Shown here: positions 1-8,105 of the stretch, piece after piece
How the letters are laid out: every line of letters begins with the position of its first letter
Position numbering within the stretch: the stretch's first letter is position 1
Assembly: GCF_000317835.1 (NCBI RefSeq)
Contig: NC_019793.1
Location: 248,001 to 312,000, forward strand
From: Deinococcus peraridilitoris DSM 19664
GTDB lineage: Bacteria > Deinococcota > Deinococci > Deinococcales > Deinococcaceae
Length of the DNA: 64,000 nt
Direction of reading: 5' to 3'
Notes under the pieces: generated by a model
Databases searched by the model: none
Told to the model about the DNA's origin: nothing
Seen by the model: only the letters and a program-made list of their open reading frames with translations
Position numbers and translations under genes: made by a program

Positions 1-812
1 TCCACCGTGACGAGGTTGACGCCCAGCGGCCGCAGGGCGTGTTCCACCTGTTCACGCTCGCCCAGGCGCAGCAGGCCGTGGTCGATGAACACGGCGGTCA
101 GGCGCTCTCCGACGGCGCGCGCCAGCAACAGTGCCAGCGTGCTGGAGTCTACCCCGCCCGAAATGCCCAGCAGCACACGGCCCTCACCGACCTGCTCCTG
201 CACCTGCGCGACGAGCTCATCGACGATGTGCGCGGCCGTCCAGTCACGCGCGGCCGCGCAGGAATCGAGAAAGTTGCTCAGCAGCGCGCCGCCCTTGGGG
301 GTGTGCACGACTTCCGGGTGAAACTGCACTCCATAACGGCGCGCCGCACGGTTCTCGATGGCGGTGACCGGGGTATCGCTCGTCGTCGCCACGACCTCGT
401 AACCGGACGGAAGGCGGGTCACCGAGTCGCTGTGGCTCATCCAGGCCACGAACTCACCGGCCACGCCATCAAAGAGGTCGCCGTGGTACTCGGCCAGCTC
501 GGCCTTGCCGTACTCGCGCTTTCCGGCGCGCTCAACGGTGCCCCCGGCGGCCATGGCCAGGTACTGCATGCCGTAGCAGATGCCCAGCACCGGCACGTCG
601 AGGTCGAGCACGCCGTCGGCAGGTCGGGGTGCGCCCGGATCGTAGACACTGCTGGGACCGCCCGAGAGCACCAGTCCGACCGGGTTTTCCTGCTGAATGC
701 GCTCGAGTGGGGCGTTACCGGGCAGAATGACGCTGTAGGCGCCCAGCTCCCGAAAGCGACGGGCAATCAGGCGGGTGTACTGGCTGCCGAAATCGAGGAT
801 GACAAGACTCAC
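1..812 (-). CDS. guaA: GMP synthase (glutamine-hydrolysing), 3' end outside window
   Basis: Converts XMP to GMP using glutamine, in purine biosynthesis. About 270 residues are visible. The N-terminal class I glutamine amidotransferase domain has the nucleophile motif [10 protein letters not shown] and the GVQFHPE histidine-glutamate motif. The ATP pyrophosphatase domain begins with the PP-loop SGGVDSS. The reading frame opens directly into [10 protein letters not shown], typical of GuaA N-termini. I chose the GTG at 812-810, because the ATG just upstream is in another frame and stops at once. The C-terminal half lies beyond base 1. No operon partner is seen; the next 380 bases upstream look non-coding. 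Confidence 0.95.
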   Translation of the reverse strand, partial: MSLVILDFGSQYTRLIARRFRELGAYSVILPGNAPLERIQQENPVGLVLSGGPSSVYDPGAPRPADGVLDLDVPVLGICYGMQYLAMAAGGTVERAGKREYGKAELAEYHGDLFDGVAGEFVAWMSHSDSVTRLPSGYEVVATTSDTPVTAIENRAARRYGVQFHPEVVHTPKGGALLSNFLDSCAAARDWTAAHIVDELVAQVQEQVGEGRVLLGISGGVDSSTLALLLARAVGERLTAVFIDHGLLRLGEREQVEHALRPLGVNLVTV

Positions 813-1194
813 GGGGGCATTTTGACACGGCGCGCGGCGTGACGCCTCCTGTAACGTTGCGCTTCAGTCAAAAAAGCGGCCAAAGATTGCGTTCAGCATC
901 CTCCCTGGCGGGCATTCGAGCGGTGCGGGACGCCAGCTTCGTCGACCCTGAGCACTGCCGGGCCGTCAGGGGGTGGACTCGGGCCGCGTGATTCTCAGGC
1001 TGCCGATTTACCGCATCGCGTTCCATGCCCGGCTGTTCAGGACGTTTTTCTCGGTGGCCTTTCACGTGAAATCACCCGAAGTACGGCGATCACCGGGAAA
1101 GTTTCACGGCGCACCGATCACCACAATGCGGGAAGGTCACCGGGCTTTGTCTGGCTGATCCTGCACGCCAGCCGAGGCCCGTGCAGGCCGATTG
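813..1194. other. Intergenic region without a convincing gene
   Basis: About 380 bases lie between the guaA start and the 3' end of the pseudokinase gene. Short open frames exist on both strands (for example 973-1158 plus), but none has a recognisable motif, a good ribosome site or a leaderless -10. A 12-bp perfect palindrome TTTCACGTGAAA sits at 1060-1071 and could be a regulator site. The guaA promoter must lie at the left end, but I do not see a clear one. Confidence 0.5.
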
Positions 1195-2679
1195 TCAGCG
1201 GGCCACTTCGATGATGACCGGCTGGCGGGTGGGAAGCTGCAACTGCAGCGTCTGAGCACGGTACCCCTCGGCCAGCAGGCGCAGCGTGTAGCGTCCGGGG
1301 GCGTTGGGAAACTGGACGGTGCCAGGAACCGTGCTGAGCAGCGCGCCTGCCTTGAGTCCACTCCCGGCTGGTGCCTGGATCACTTCGAGCCGTCCCCGGA
1401 CGTTCTGCGCGCCCCGCACCTCGAACTGCACGCGGCAGCACTCTGCGGGCACTTCGCGAGGACCAGCCGTCATGAAATACGAGACGACGAAAAGGGGCAG
1501 CAGCACGACGGCCAGGTAGCGCCAGTGGGAAGCGATCCATTCCAGCCACGGGACCTCACGCGCTCTGTCGGTACCGGGGCCGCTCTTCACGACACGCCAT
1601 GAATCGTCTTCATCCCAGCCAATGCGGATCGGCTGTCCGCGTGGTGAAACAGCCTGGGGCGAGGGACCCCGCTCGCTCGGTGCCGGTCGTCGGAGCGCTT
1701 CCTCGGGGGAGCTCAGCCCTTCGATGATGACCGAGGCTCCCAGAGGACCGGGCGGAGCGTCAGTTTCTTCGGGCCCAGCCTGAGCCGCGCGCGCGACTGC
1801 TGGAGCGCCCGATTCCACACCGCTCGGTCGCGGATGGATGACCACCACCTCTGGCCGGGCGGGGTCATCAAAGGAGTCGTCGATCAAGAGTGCGGGACCT
1901 TTGATCAACGCGCTTTCACGCCGGTCTACCACGAGGTCCTGGGCTTCGACGATGACCGTGGCCGCTGGCAAGGCTGCCGCTTCTTGGGTGGGAATTTCCG
2001 GCCCCGTCGTCGGGGCGTGCGCTCCCTTCGTTTCATCCGGCAAGGCCGGCTGGCCGTCTGCACCTCCAGGAACGACGCGAACGCCGACGCTGACGCGTGC
2101 GTCACCGCCATTCGCGTCCAGTCGCTCCAGGGCCGACCGGGCCGTCCCACGGTGAACGGGATCGTCGCTGAGCAGGTGCGACAGTTCAGCCGGAAGCCCA
2201 CCCAGACGCTCGAGGGTACGGCCCAGAATGAATAGGTCCGTTTGGGGTGTGCGTCCGCCTTCCGGCGGGTCGAAGCCGCCCCCCAGTTTTGCCCAGGGCA
2301 GGGCGGCTCCCGCGAGGCGTACCCCGGCGTCGGTCGACCACAAGTTCGCGGGAAGCGGCGCGCCGTGCGTGAGACCGCGCTCGTGCAGCCAGGCCAGGGC
2401 GCTCAGGGCACCTCGCATCGTGAGCAGCCGGTCAGTGGCAGGGTGCGCCGACAGCGGCAGCGCCGCGACCGCATACGCGTCTTCACCCTGAGTTCCGAAG
2501 TCGCTGTAAGGCACAAAAAAATGATCGTCCAGGGCAGGCAACGGCTCGACGGGCTGCAGCGAATGGGGAAAGACAAACAGCAGCACCGGCATGCCGGTCA
2601 CCCGGTCCACACCGCGCACCGTGCTCACCACGCCCTGCTGGAGTGCACGGGCGGCCACATACGGGCCGAAAGTCTTCAC
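1195..2679 (-). CDS. Membrane-anchored pseudokinase with PEGA-like C-terminal domain
   Basis: The 494-residue protein starts with a protein-kinase-like fold (about 1-190). The catalytic loop, usually HxDxKPxN, reads THGAPLPANLW, so the catalytic Asp and Lys are gone. No VAIK lysine or DFG motif is visible. This should be a catalytically dead kinase domain. A long Pro/Glu-rich linker follows, then one membrane helix at about 387-405. An 89-residue extracytoplasmic domain ends the protein; it contains two adjacent Cys and a PEGA-like pattern (PGRYTLRLLAEGY). The GTG at 2679 is chosen because TATACT lies 6 nt upstream; the frame stays open to a GTG at 2712, which that -10 would exclude. The partner and role are unknown. 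It may sense or scaffold at the envelope (inference). Confidence 0.7.
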   Translation of the reverse strand: MKTFGPYVAARALQQGVVSTVRGVDRVTGMPVLLFVFPHSLQPVEPLPALDDHFFVPYSDFGTQGEDAYAVAALPLSAHPATDRLLTMRGALSALAWLHERGLTHGAPLPANLWSTDAGVRLAGAALPWAKLGGGFDPPEGGRTPQTDLFILGRTLERLGGLPAELSHLLSDDPVHRGTARSALERLDANGGDARVSVGVRVVPGGADGQPALPDETKGAHAPTTGPEIPTQEAAALPAATVIVEAQDLVVDRRESALIKGPALLIDDSFDDPARPEVVVIHPRPSGVESGAPAVARAAQAGPEETDAPPGPLGASVIIEGLSSPEEALRRPAPSERGPSPQAVSPRGQPIRIGWDEDDSWRVVKSGPGTDRAREVPWLEWIASHWRYLAVVLLPLFVVSYFMTAGPREVPAECCRVQFEVRGAQNVRGRLEVIQAPAGSGLKAGALLSTVPGTVQFPNAPGRYTLRLLAEGYRAQTLQLQLPTRQPVIIEVAR

Positions 2680-2685
2680 TCGGCC

Positions 2686-2691
2686 AGTATA
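2686..2691 (-). promoter_or_regulatory. Leaderless -10 element of the pseudokinase gene
   Basis: TATACT on the minus strand ends 6 nt before the GTG at 2679, so transcription should begin at or next to the start codon. It also decides the start choice. Confidence 0.6.
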
Positions 2692-2770
2692 AGGCGAGGC
2701 AAGACGGCCCACGTTCGGGAGCGGGGGTGGACGGTACCGTCATGAGCGCTGCCTTTTGTAACAGCTCTCC

Positions 2771-2800
2771 TTGCCGGGCATGAGCCCTGTGAGCTAACCT
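2771..2800 (+). promoter_or_regulatory. Promoter of mrp (-35 TTGCCG, -10 TAACCT)
   Basis: TTGCCG at 2771-2776 and TAACCT at 2795-2800 are separated by 18 nt. The -10 ends 8 nt before the mrp ATG, consistent with a leaderless mRNA. Confidence 0.55.
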
Positions 2801-2808
2801 CCGCCCAT

Positions 2809-3852
2809 ATGCCCGACGCTGACGTGCTCGCCGCGCTGCGCACGGTGAACGACCCAGAACTGCACCGCGACCTCGTGTCGCTGGGCATGGTGGAACGGGC
2901 CGACCGGACGCAGAACGCCGCTTTTGTCAAGGTGAACCTCACCACGCCCGCCTGCCCGCTCAAAGCGACCATCGAAGCGGACGTTCGCGCTGCCGTGCTA
3001 GCGGTGCCTGGCGTGAACGAGGTCCACATTGAATTCGGTGCGACGGTGCGCGCGCCAAGCTCTCCCCCGCTGCCAGGCGTCAAACACGTCGTCGCCATCG
3101 GTTCGGGCAAGGGAGGCGTCGGCAAGTCGTCAGTGGCGGCCAACATCGCCGCGGCCCTCGCGAAAAGCGGCGCGCGCGTCGGTCTGCTGGACGCGGATGT
3201 GTACGGCCCTTCGATCGCGCACATGATGGGGGCGGGCAGCGAGCGTGTCTCGGCCAACGAGCAGCGCAAGATGAACCCTATCGAGCGGCACGGCCTGCGC
3301 TTTCTGTCGATGGGCAACCTGATGCCCGCCGGTCAGGCGCTGGTGTGGCGTGGCCCGATGCTGCACTCGGCCATCCAGCAGTTTCTGCGTGACGCCGCCT
3401 GGGGTGAACTCGATTACCTGATCGTGGATCTGCCACCGGGCACAGGAGACGTTCAGCTCTCGCTCGCGCAGACGGTCACCCTGACGGGAGCGGTGATTGT
3501 CACCACCCCACAGGACGTCGCCCTGATCGACGCGGCGCGCGCGGTGGACATGTTCCGCAAAGCCAGCGTGCCCATTCTGGGTGTCGTGGAGAACATGAGT
3601 TACTTCGTGGCGCCGGACACCGGCGTCACCTACGATATTTTCGGGCGGGGCGGCGCGAGCAGGCTGGGCGGGCTGTCGGTGCTGGGTGAAGTGCCACTGG
3701 ACGTCGAAGTCCGCCAGGATGCCGATGCGGGCATGCCCAGCGTGCTGGCACATCCGCAAAGTGCCGCCTCGCGGGCACTGACGCAGATCGCCGAGAATCT
3801 CGCGGGGCGTCTCAGCGTACAGGCGCTCACCGAATTACCGATGGTCCAATGA
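2809..3852 (+). CDS. mrp: Mrp/ApbC-family P-loop ATPase (Fe-S cluster carrier family)
   Basis: 347 residues. An N-terminal MIP18/FeS-assembly domain (about 1-80, with the TPACPL signature) is followed by a MinD-like ATPase. The deviant Walker A GKGGVGKSS is near residue 104, with DADVYGPS and DLPPGTGD behind it. The family loads Fe-S clusters onto apoproteins. The C-terminal CxxC that normally follows NMSYF is absent here: the residues read APDT. Either the protein binds clusters differently or it has another role. A SufR-like Fe-S regulator follows 110 bp downstream on the same strand, which keeps the Fe-S link plausible. Confidence 0.9.
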   Translation: MPDADVLAALRTVNDPELHRDLVSLGMVERADRTQNAAFVKVNLTTPACPLKATIEADVRAAVLAVPGVNEVHIEFGATVRAPSSPPLPGVKHVVAIGSGKGGVGKSSVAANIAAALAKSGARVGLLDADVYGPSIAHMMGAGSERVSANEQRKMNPIERHGLRFLSMGNLMPAGQALVWRGPMLHSAIQQFLRDAAWGELDYLIVDLPPGTGDVQLSLAQTVTLTGAVIVTTPQDVALIDAARAVDMFRKASVPILGVVENMSYFVAPDTGVTYDIFGRGGASRLGGLSVLGEVPLDVEVRQDADAGMPSVLAHPQSAASRALTQIAENLAGRLSVQALTELPMVQ

Positions 3853-3883
3853 ACCGATCAGGCGCGCGCACCACTCAACGTGA

Positions 3884-3899
3884 CCGGAGCATGCTCCGG
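3884..3899. promoter_or_regulatory. 16-bp perfect palindrome before the SufR-like gene
   Basis: CCGGAGCATGCTCCGG is a perfect palindrome in the 109-bp gap between mrp and the regulator, about 63 bp before the regulator ATG. No T-run follows, so a terminator is unlikely. An operator for autoregulation is one reading (inference). Confidence 0.4.
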
Positions 3900-3961
3900 G
3901 AGTCCGGGCGTGGCCGTGACGCCCGGAGCAGTGCGTGCGCGGCGCGCGCCGGAGTGACACC

Positions 3962-4597
3962 ATGACCCGCGCAGCCCCGCTGCCCCAACAGGGTGACCGC
4001 ACCAAGACACGGGTGCTGACCCTGCTCAAAGGGCAGGAGTGCAGCACCGCCGGGCACGTCGCGCAGGCCCTGCAGATCAGTGTGCCCGCGGCACGCAAGC
4101 ATCTGCTCGACCTGGAGGAGGCCGGGCTGATCGAGTCCACCACCCACAAGCCGGGTGGTCGGGGACGTCCGCAGTTGGTCTACCGCCTCACGGAGAGTGG
4201 TGAAGCGCGCTTTCCGAAAAGTTACGCCACCCTGTGCGTCGACGTGCTGGCCCACGTGGAAAGCCTGTTCGGCTCTGGCGCCGTGCTGAAAGTCATGGAC
4301 GCCCGGCGTGCCCAGTTCGCAGAACGGCTGGCGCAGCAGATGCACGGGAACACAGCCGAACGCGTGGAGCAGCTGGTGGCCTTTCTGAACGGCGCCGGGT
4401 ATGACGCCCGCGCCTATCAGGAAAGAGGAGTCTGGTATCTGGAACAGGGCAACTGCCCTGGTCTCGAGGTCGCCAAGAAGTACGACCAGCTGTGCCACTC
4501 GGAACTCGAACTCTACCGCGAGCTTCTGGCCGTGCCGGTCCGGCGTGAGACGCGTATCGCCTGCGGCGCACCTTCCTGCCGCTACCGGATCGGTTGA
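3962..4597 (+). CDS. SufR-like winged-helix regulator with C-terminal cysteine cluster
   Basis: 211 residues. The N-terminal winged helix (about 10-75) has the ArsR/DeoR-like recognition helix VPAARKHLLDLEEAGLI and the wing motif GGRGRPQLVYRLTE, typical of the SufR family of Fe-S sensing repressors. The C-terminal half has four cysteines (C-X12-C-X22-C-X4-C) suited to cluster ligation. SufR-type proteins repress Fe-S assembly genes when holding a cluster (known). The ATG at 3962 is chosen because GGAG lies at 3951-3954. The gene follows mrp and is followed after 1 nt by a 2H phosphoesterase gene. The exact target operon is not visible here. Confidence 0.75.
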   Translation: MTRAAPLPQQGDRTKTRVLTLLKGQECSTAGHVAQALQISVPAARKHLLDLEEAGLIESTTHKPGGRGRPQLVYRLTESGEARFPKSYATLCVDVLAHVESLFGSGAVLKVMDARRAQFAERLAQQMHGNTAERVEQLVAFLNGAGYDARAYQERGVWYLEQGNCPGLEVAKKYDQLCHSELELYRELLAVPVRRETRIACGAPSCRYRIG

Positions 4598-4598
4598 C

Positions 4599-5144
4599 GT
4601 GGGACTCTACAGCCTGGTGGCCTGGCCACCCGAACGCCTCGCGCGCTGGGTGACCGATGTGCAGCGCGAGCATGCCTTCGCGTCCTACGGCGCGCCGCAC
4701 CTCAACTTGCGCACGCCGTTCGAATACTCAGGAGACGAAGGTCTCCTGATCGACGCCGTTGCGCTGGCCGTGACGGGACTGACGCCATTCGAGGTCGAGT
4801 TTCGGGCGTGGCGGCGTTTTCCCCACACCATCTTTCTGGAGCTGAACTCCACGCGCCTGCTGATGGAAGCGCACGCGCGGGTGCTGAGCGAGCTTCCCGT
4901 TCCCGGCAGCGAGCGGGACGCAAGCGGCTACCTGCCGCACCTGACCCTGGCGCTGGGCTTGTGTCCCTGGGCCGAAGAGAGCGCCTGGGAGGCCATTCGT
5001 TCTCTCGTTCCGCCGGTCCTGTCCTGGACGGTCGACGCGTTCGCACTAACGCTGGAAAATCGGGGCGAGATCGTGGAGCTGGCCCGTTACCCGCTGAATC
5101 AGCGCGCCACGCCGGGCACACCCGAGCTGACACACGAAACTTGA
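4599..5144 (+). CDS. 2'-5' RNA ligase / 2H phosphoesterase family protein
   Basis: 181 residues with the two-histidine layout of the 2H family. The second motif is canonical (HLTLAL, about residue 109). The first is HLNLRTPF (about residue 29), with Asn in place of the usual Thr/Ser. Members act on 2'-5' linked RNA or cyclic phosphodiester ends, so RNA end repair is a possible role (inference). The GTG start lies 1 nt after the stop codon of the SufR-like gene, indicating translational coupling. Confidence 0.75.
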   Translation: MGLYSLVAWPPERLARWVTDVQREHAFASYGAPHLNLRTPFEYSGDEGLLIDAVALAVTGLTPFEVEFRAWRRFPHTIFLELNSTRLLMEAHARVLSELPVPGSERDASGYLPHLTLALGLCPWAEESAWEAIRSLVPPVLSWTVDAFALTLENRGEIVELARYPLNQRATPGTPELTHET

Positions 5145-5152
5145 GGTTCAAT

Positions 5153-5578
5153 TCAGCGCGCCTGACCTTCGCCTGAAGTTGGTTCCTGGGCAGCCGAAGG
5201 ACTGTTGACCATGTGCAGCGCCACCTTCGTGAGGGCTGCGTAGTACTCGGCCGCATCGGCCCGCTCGATCTGCGGCGTTTCGTCGAGCGCGGTTTTCATG
5301 CACGAAAGCCACGCCCGGGCGTGCTCGGGGGTAATCGGAAACGGCAGGTGGCGGGCCCGCAGACGCGGATGACCGAAGCGCTGATGGTACAGCGGCGGGC
5401 CTCCCAGGAAACCGCTCATGAATGCGAACTGCTTTTCCAGGGTGTGGCCAAGGTCGTCGGGAAAGAGCGGAGCAAGAAGCGGATCATGCCCGACACACCT
5501 GTAAAAACGCGTCAGCAAGGCGTGTAGATGTTCTGGACCAATGCGGTCATACAGGGTTCCATTGGGGGTGAGTTGCAC
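5153..5578 (-). CDS. Truncated haemoglobin (group II-like)
   Basis: 141 residues, the usual length for this family. LYDRIG opens the globin and DPLLAPLFPDD with a PPLYHQRFGHPRLRARH stretch carries the proximal histidine region. Group II truncated globins bind O2 or NO and are linked to oxidative and nitrosative stress. The GTG at 5578 is preferred because TACCCT lies 6 nt upstream; the frame also extends to an ATG at 5641. It lies downstream of rnhB on the same strand but appears to have its own leaderless promoter. Confidence 0.85.
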   Translation of the reverse strand: MQLTPNGTLYDRIGPEHLHALLTRFYRCVGHDPLLAPLFPDDLGHTLEKQFAFMSGFLGGPPLYHQRFGHPRLRARHLPFPITPEHARAWLSCMKTALDETPQIERADAAEYYAALTKVALHMVNSPSAAQEPTSGEGQAR

Positions 5579-5584
5579 TCCCCG

Positions 5585-5590
5585 AGGGTA
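5585..5590 (-). promoter_or_regulatory. Leaderless -10 element of the globin gene
   Basis: TACCCT (minus strand) ends 6 nt before the GTG at 5578. Confidence 0.5.
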
Positions 5591-5650
5591 TGCAATACAG
5601 GACAAGACAAGTGCGAAATAGTGCAGGTTGTGCGATTTCACGCACTTCTT

Positions 5651-6292
5651 TCAAGACCCCGGCATCAGGCGTGCCTGCGCTACCGGGGCGAACGTCCGGC
5701 GGTGCTCGGGGCAGGGGCCGTACCGGTCCAGCGCCTCGCGGTGGGTGCGGGCTCCGTACCCCTTGTGCGCGGCGAAACCGTACTGGGGGAAACGTTCATG
5801 CAACTGGCGCATGTAGGCGTCGCGCGCCGTCTTGGCGAGCAGGCTGGCCGCCGCCACGCTCAGGGACACCCGATCGCCCTTGGCAGGCGCGACGTAAGGG
5901 AGATCAACGTCGAGGTGCAGGTAATCCGTGACCAGTGCCCCTGCCGGCAGGTCGAGCTGCTGCAGCGCACGCACGGCCGCTCGCCGGGTTGCCTGCAGCA
6001 CGTTGTAACGGTCGACTTCGGCGGCAGGCGCGAACTCGACTGACCACGCCAGCGCGCTGGCGCGCACTTCCTGCGCGAGCACTTCACGGCGTCCACCCGA
6101 CACCGATTTGGAATCCCGGAAAGGCCAGTCACGGACCTCGGACGGCAGGATCACGGCGGCCACCACGACGGGGCCTGCCCAGGCGCCCCGACCGGCCTCG
6201 TCCACGCCGGCGACGTGCAGAAGGCCACGTGCCCAGAACGCCGATTCGTACGCGAAGTCGGGGGCCTGACCTTTGCCTGCTTCAGTGTTCAC
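5651..6292 (-). CDS. rnhB: Ribonuclease HII
   Basis: Removes RNA from RNA:DNA hybrids, including single embedded ribonucleotides. The 213-residue protein has the opening catalytic motif GVDEAGRGAWAGPVVVAAV (Asp, Glu), DSKSVS and LSVAAASLLAKTARD with the further acidic residues. The GTG at 6292 is supported by TAAGGT at 6306-6301. The downstream gene on the same strand is the truncated globin. A second, unrelated RNase H (rnhA, type HI) is also present in this window at 56257-56796. Confidence 0.95.
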   Translation of the reverse strand: MNTEAGKGQAPDFAYESAFWARGLLHVAGVDEAGRGAWAGPVVVAAVILPSEVRDWPFRDSKSVSGGRREVLAQEVRASALAWSVEFAPAAEVDRYNVLQATRRAAVRALQQLDLPAGALVTDYLHLDVDLPYVAPAKGDRVSLSVAAASLLAKTARDAYMRQLHERFPQYGFAAHKGYGARTHREALDRYGPCPEHRRTFAPVAQARLMPGS

Positions 6293-6300
6293 GACTGTCT

Positions 6301-6306
6301 ACCTTA
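6301..6306 (-). promoter_or_regulatory. Leaderless -10 element of rnhB
   Basis: TAAGGT (minus strand) lies 8 nt before the GTG start at 6292. Confidence 0.45.
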
Positions 6307-6415
6307 CGGCAACCCGCGCCACCTGGCGAAGAGGGAGGCTCGCCGTGAACTTTCCGAAAGCGGCCCCAGTGACCGCACCCCGCCCTGAAGCCAGCGCCGG
6401 ACTGCTTCCACGTTT

Positions 6416-6421
6416 TACACT
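6416..6421 (+). promoter_or_regulatory. Leaderless -10 element of the RsmC-like gene
   Basis: TACACT lies 7 nt before the ATG at 6429 and selects this start over longer frames beginning at 6273. Confidence 0.6.
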
Positions 6422-6428
6422 GTGCGGC

Positions 6429-7535
6429 ATGTACAGCGACCTGTTCCCCGCCGAACTGCCTCCCAAACTGCGCTTCGTCGAGGCGGGCGGCGCCCTGCTC
6501 ACCAAAGCAGGCGTGCGCGGTGCACCGGGCGTGGACGACGCTCAGGCGCTCCTGGCACTGGCGATGCGCAAGGAAGGCGTTTCAGGCCGGGTGCTGGACT
6601 TGCAGGCCATGAGCGGGCTGCTGGGCCTGGCGCTGGAAGACAGCCACGTGACGCTCGTGGAGCGCTCGGCCGCCGCGCTTGAGGTCCTGCACGAGCAGTT
6701 CGACGAGGTGCGGGCGGCCCTGCCCGGCGCGACCCTGGAACCCTCTCCGGTGGTGGCCCTGGTGCTGTCGGGCGACCGTGGCAACGCTCACGTGGAAGCC
6801 ATGACGGCCTGGGCGAGCGCCCTCACCGCGCCCGGCGGAACGCTCTACCTCGCCGGCGATAAGCAGAAGGGCTTCGAGCGTTACATGAAACGGGTGGGGG
6901 TGGCCTTCGGTCACGGCGAGGTCATCGCGCGTGACGGCGGCATGCGCGTCGCCCGGCTCGACAGGATCAAGGACGACGTGTTGCCGCAACCCGACCTGCA
7001 GACCTACACCGTGGAAGACCTGAACGTGACCGCATTGCCCGGCGTGTTCAGTTCCGCCGGGCTCGACAAGGCCAGTGCGCTGCTGCTGCGTTTTCTGGGT
7101 GAAGTGCAGGGCCGACGGGTGCTTGACCTCGGATGCGGCGCCGGAGTGCTGGGTGCCGTGGCCGCGCGGCGGGGGGCGGCGCACGTGACGCTGCTCGACG
7201 ACGATCTCGCGGCGGTGAAGAGTGCCCGCAGCACGCTCTCGCACAACGGTCTGAACGGAGAGGTCCTGCACTCGGATGTCGGTCAGGCCCTGCCCACAGA
7301 TGAGCGCTTCGACCTGGTACTGTCCAATCCTCCTTTTCACGTGGGCCGCCGGGTGGTGCTCGACGTGGCGCTGGAATTCGTACGTGAAGCGGGAGAACGC
7401 CTGCCCACGGGCGGTGAGATGCGTCTGGTCGCCAACGACTTCCTGCCGTACGAAGCCCAACTGGGACGGTGGGGCAAGGTCGAGACGCTGGCGCGCGAAG
7501 GGGGCTTCAAGATCTTGCGGGCCGTCAAACGCTAA
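6429..7535 (+). CDS. RsmC-like class I SAM-dependent methyltransferase (MTS domain)
   Basis: 368 residues. The C-terminal half is a clear methyltransferase: SAM-binding VLDLGCGAGVLG (about residue 225) and the base-methylating motif NPPFH (about residue 300). The N-terminal half is a degenerate methyltransferase-like domain, the two-domain plan of RsmC/RlmG, which methylate guanines of rRNA at N2. The substrate here (16S or 23S rRNA) cannot be told by eye. It is divergent from rnhB and appears monocistronic, with the Nudix gene starting from its own promoter. Confidence 0.8.
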   Translation: MYSDLFPAELPPKLRFVEAGGALLTKAGVRGAPGVDDAQALLALAMRKEGVSGRVLDLQAMSGLLGLALEDSHVTLVERSAAALEVLHEQFDEVRAALPGATLEPSPVVALVLSGDRGNAHVEAMTAWASALTAPGGTLYLAGDKQKGFERYMKRVGVAFGHGEVIARDGGMRVARLDRIKDDVLPQPDLQTYTVEDLNVTALPGVFSSAGLDKASALLLRFLGEVQGRRVLDLGCGAGVLGAVAARRGAAHVTLLDDDLAAVKSARSTLSHNGLNGEVLHSDVGQALPTDERFDLVLSNPPFHVGRRVVLDVALEFVREAGERLPTGGEMRLVANDFLPYEAQLGRWGKVETLAREGGFKILRAVKR

Positions 7536-7600
7536 ACCCGAAACCTCACCAGACGCCCGCCTCAGCCAGATGCCGGATGCGCCGGTACGCCCTGGGACTC

Positions 7601-7606
7601 TAGGGT
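7601..7606 (+). promoter_or_regulatory. Leaderless -10 element of the Nudix gene
   Basis: TAGGGT lies 5 nt before the ATG at 7612. Confidence 0.5.
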
Positions 7607-7611
7607 GCGGC

Positions 7612-8067
7612 ATGCGCCCTATTCGAAATTCGGCCAAGGCAGTCATCGTTCAGGGCGGGCAACTCTTGGTGATCGTCAAGCGGGACGCCCGCGGAAACCT
7701 GTTCTACATCCTGCCGGGCGGCGGGCAGGAACGTGGCGAAACGTTGGGTGACACCGTGCGCCGAGAGTGCCGTGAGGAACTGGGGGCAGACGTCGTCGTG
7801 CGCGACCTGCTGTGCGTGCGTGACTATGTCGCTGCCCATCATGAGTTCGCAGCCGAGAATCCCGACTTTCACGCGGTGGAATTCATGTTCGCCTGCGATC
7901 TGCCGGACGTCACCGCACTGGGTCAGGGAAGCGTTCCCGACGACGGGCAGGAAGGATTGGCCTGGCTTGACCTGAACGACCTTCCGGGGTTGGCGTTCTA
8001 TCCGGCTGCGCTCGGACGGTGGCTGCTGACGGGCGGGGCGCGGCGCTACCTCGGTGACGTGAACTGA
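7612..8067 (+). CDS. Nudix hydrolase
   Basis: 151 residues with a complete Nudix box running from GGQERGE to REELG (about residues 37-59), matching GX5EX7REUXEEXGU with Cys at the hydrophobic position. The family cleaves nucleoside diphosphates linked to another moiety. Deinococci carry many Nudix enzymes; the substrate of this one cannot be inferred. A start at 7612 is set by the upstream TAGGGT. Confidence 0.9.
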   Translation: MRPIRNSAKAVIVQGGQLLVIVKRDARGNLFYILPGGGQERGETLGDTVRRECREELGADVVVRDLLCVRDYVAAHHEFAAENPDFHAVEFMFACDLPDVTALGQGSVPDDGQEGLAWLDLNDLPGLAFYPAALGRWLLTGGARRYLGDVN

Positions 8068-8089
8068 GAATGGAAGCGTGCGGGGGCGC

Positions 8090-8095
8090 TAGGCT
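8090..8095 (+). promoter_or_regulatory. Candidate -10 element upstream of the DUF4129-MoxR-DUF58 operon
   Basis: TAGGCT lies 10 nt before the ATG of a 38-codon open frame (8106) that overlaps the first operon gene, so it could drive the whole operon. No clear -35 is visible. Confidence 0.35.
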
Positions 8096-8105
8096 GAGCT
8101 TGCTG

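Noticed and set aside
973..1158. 61-codon plus-strand frame in the guaA gap
   Set aside because: It starts without any recognised signal and the product matches no family pattern.
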